NCBI GenBank assembly: GCA_019237435.1
Contig: JAFAHB010000033.1
Coordinates: 1 to 8,739, forward strand
Direction of reading: 5' to 3'
Source of the DNA: Vulcanimicrobiota bacterium
GTDB lineage: Bacteria; Vulcanimicrobiota; Vulcanimicrobiia; Vulcanimicrobiales; Vulcanimicrobiaceae
DNA: 8,739 nucleotides
Every line of letters starts with the position of its first letter. Position 1 is the first letter of the stretch. Shown here piece after piece: positions 7,575 through 8,739 of this stretch. A model generated the notes under the pieces. The model was not told the origin of the DNA, ran no database searches, and worked only from the letters and a program-made list of their open reading frames with translations. Made by a program: the position numbers and the translations under genes.

Positions 7575-8192
7575 ATGAAAGTCTTGATCGCCGACGACCA
7601 TCCCCTCTTTCGCGAGGCGATGAAGCACGTGTTGAATGCAGCCGTCGAAGGCGCCGAGTGCACCGAAGTCGCGACGTTTGACGAGCTGCTCGCGGCTACG
7701 CCGGGCGACGATCGCTTCGATCTGATCCTGCTGGACTTGCAGATGCCCGGGGGGCGTTGGCCGGAGGAACTCTTCGCGCTGCGCCGGCGAGCCCCGGCGA
7801 CGCCGACGGTGGTGGTTTCGTCGCTCGAGGATCCGGCTACCGTACGAAGGGTCGTTGATTCGGGCGCCGCCGGCTATATTCCCAAGTCCGCGTCGAAAAC
7901 GGCGATGGAAGAGGCCGTGCGCCAAGTTCTCGGCGGTGAGTCGAGCTTTTTGCCGATCGGCGATCGGCCCGCGGAAGACGAACGGATGGAGTCGTTAACG
8001 ACGCGCCAGCTCTCGGTGCTCGGCGAGCTCGCACTTGGAAAATCCAACAAGCAGATCGCCGACGCTCTCTGCGTCGAGGAGATCACGGTCAAGACGCACG
8101 TCACCGCGATATTCCGCAAGCTCGGGGTTAGAAATCGCCTTCAGGCCGCCATGGCATGGCGCCAATTCGTCACCGATCGCGGCGCGAGGTAA
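7575..8192 (+). CDS. NarL/LuxR-family response regulator, CrbR/ErdR-like
   Basis: This 205-residue two-component transcription factor has a complete receiver domain: acidic pair Asp7-Asp8 in IADDHPLFR, phospho-acceptor Asp54 in LLDLQMPG, Ser82, and Lys104 in IPKSAS. After a short linker (about residues 122-138) a LuxR-type helix-turn-helix fills about 139-200, with LTTRQLSVL, the [18 protein letters not shown] recognition region and [13 protein letters not shown]. The IPKSAS and [10 protein letters not shown] segments strongly recall CrbR/ErdR, which activate acetyl-CoA synthetase and ethanol-oxidation genes in Vibrio and Pseudomonas; this is from memory of those families, not a search. Control of the divergent aldehyde and alcohol dehydrogenase genes is inferred. 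The ATG at 7575 is set by the receiver's first strand; AAGG just before it is too close for a normal ribosome site, so translation may be leaderless or use GAGAA further upstream. The 3' end meets the convergent histidine kinase after 3 bases. Confidence 0.93.
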   Translation: MKVLIADDHPLFREAMKHVLNAAVEGAECTEVATFDELLAATPGDDRFDLILLDLQMPGGRWPEELFALRRRAPATPTVVVSSLEDPATVRRVVDSGAAGYIPKSASKTAMEEAVRQVLGGESSFLPIGDRPAEDERMESLTTRQLSVLGELALGKSNKQIADALCVEEITVKTHVTAIFRKLGVRNRLQAAMAWRQFVTDRGAR

Positions 8193-8195
8193 ACC

Positions 8196-8739
8196 TTACT
8201 GCAGCGCATGGAGTAGCAAGGAACGCAGGCGTGCGGCATGCACCGGTTTGGTCAACACGAAGACGTTCCGGCTCTTCGCCGCACGGCGCTGTTCTTCGGA
8301 TGCATCGCTCATCGTCACGACCGCCGCGATCTCACGCGCAAGACGAGTGCGCAGCATATCAATAACATCGAGTCCTTCGGCTCCGTAATCTGTCAGAAGA
8401 ATATCGGGTGCGCTGCATGCGGAGGCTATGAGCCCCAATGCTTCGCCGGTCGAAGCAGCGGTAAATGCCTCACCGCCCCACTTCGAAAAGAGCAGTGAAA
8501 TCGCATCGGTCGCTTCCAAATCCGGTCCCAAAATTATAGCGCGCCTCCCTACGAACGGCTTGTTGGCCGCCTTGAGGCTTCCATCCGCGGTCTCGGGTTG
8601 CGGGAGCGCCGCACCGCTGCCGTATGGTATCTCAACTGCGAAGACGGAGCCGCCTCCCTCGCGCGACCGGGCCTCCATCGGCAGTTCAAGCAGCTGCGCG
8701 AGCCGATCGACGATTGCCAAGCCGAGCCCGACACCTGCG
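8196..8739 (-). CDS. Hybrid sensor histidine kinase, C-terminal part (ATPase end plus receiver), N-terminus beyond window edge
   Basis: The frame is open from the right edge (first whole codon at 8738) to a TAA at 8198-8196, giving 180 visible residues. They begin in the G2 box of the histidine-kinase ATPase domain (AGVGLGLAIVDR) and continue through the domain's last strand (GGGSVFAVEIPYG). After a linker of about 20 residues comes a receiver domain. There the phospho-acceptor would be the Asp in LLTDYG (codon 8390-8388), with a conserved Thr in VVTMSD and the Lys in LTKP (codon 8249-8247). The tail resembles the CrbS/MxtR/NahK type of kinase, which pair with LuxR-type regulators like the one convergent to it; the sensing part is off the window, so the signal is unknown. 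The usual acidic pair at the receiver's first strand reads Gly-Pro-Asp, and the loop after the phospho-acceptor is short. A start inside the window would cut the ATPase domain, so the gene certainly continues rightwards. Confidence 0.9.
   Translation of the reverse strand, partial: AGVGLGLAIVDRLAQLLELPMEARSREGGGSVFAVEIPYGSGAALPQPETADGSLKAANKPFVGRRAIILGPDLEATDAISLLFSKWGGEAFTAASTGEALGLIASACSAPDILLTDYGAEGLDVIDMLRTRLAREIAAVVTMSDASEEQRRAAKSRNVFVLTKPVHAARLRSLLLHALQ

Noticed and set aside
8549..8734. A short independent minus-strand gene at the right edge
   Set aside because: It is an out-of-frame shadow of the histidine kinase frame, which reads through GVGLGLAIV into the window edge.

Overview
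This GC-rich window shows dense bacterial gene packing, with long reverse-complement shadow frames typical of high-GC DNA. It holds five complete genes and one cut-off gene on or continuing the minus strand from about 7509 down to base 1, then a plus-strand response regulator and a minus-strand histidine kinase cut off by the right edge. No RNA gene, mobile element or CRISPR array is visible. The organism cannot be named from this sequence. It is a high-GC bacterium with both NAD-linked aldehyde/alcohol dehydrogenases and an iron-sulfur pyruvate oxidoreductase, which fits an uncultured soil-type or facultatively anaerobic lineage, but that is a guess.

Layout, in order of minus-strand transcription. 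(1) 7509-5968 is an ExaC/AcoD-type acetaldehyde dehydrogenase. (2) 5962-5561 is a small DUF779-family protein of unknown function, 5 bases after it. (3) 5576-4494 is a zinc-dependent AdhP-like alcohol dehydrogenase whose start overlaps the DUF779 gene by 16 bases. (4) After an 87-base gap with a weak hairpin comes 4406-2751, a GltD/DsrL-like FAD/NAD(P)H oxidoreductase carrying a C-terminal two-cluster ferredoxin domain. (5) 2751-1 is a NifJ-type pyruvate:ferredoxin oxidoreductase, overlapping the previous gene by one base (TGATG) and missing about its last quarter at the left edge.

Right side: a 65-base divergent intergenic region (7510-7574) separates the aldehyde dehydrogenase from a NarL/LuxR-type response regulator (7575-8192, plus). 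That region carries a perfect 10-base inverted repeat, one arm just ahead of each start codon. Only 3 bases past the regulator lies the convergent 3' end of a hybrid histidine kinase (8739-8196, minus) with the end of an ATPase domain and a C-terminal receiver whose active site looks degenerate. The regulator and the kinase tail resemble the CrbS/CrbR (MxtR/ErdR) systems that control acetate and ethanol metabolism in gamma-proteobacteria.

Taken together, the window reads as a C2-metabolism locus. Ethanol is converted to acetaldehyde (AdhP-like), acetaldehyde to acetate (ExaC-like), DUF779 is a linked accessory, and a pyruvate/acetyl-CoA redox module (NifJ plus a putative NAD(P)H-ferredoxin partner) lies alongside, with a divergent two-component regulator. 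The most interesting points are the DUF779 gene inside the alcohol/aldehyde operon, the two-gene NifJ plus GltD-ferredoxin module as a possible NAD(P)-coupled pyruvate oxidoreductase, the paired inverted repeat, and the degenerate receiver.
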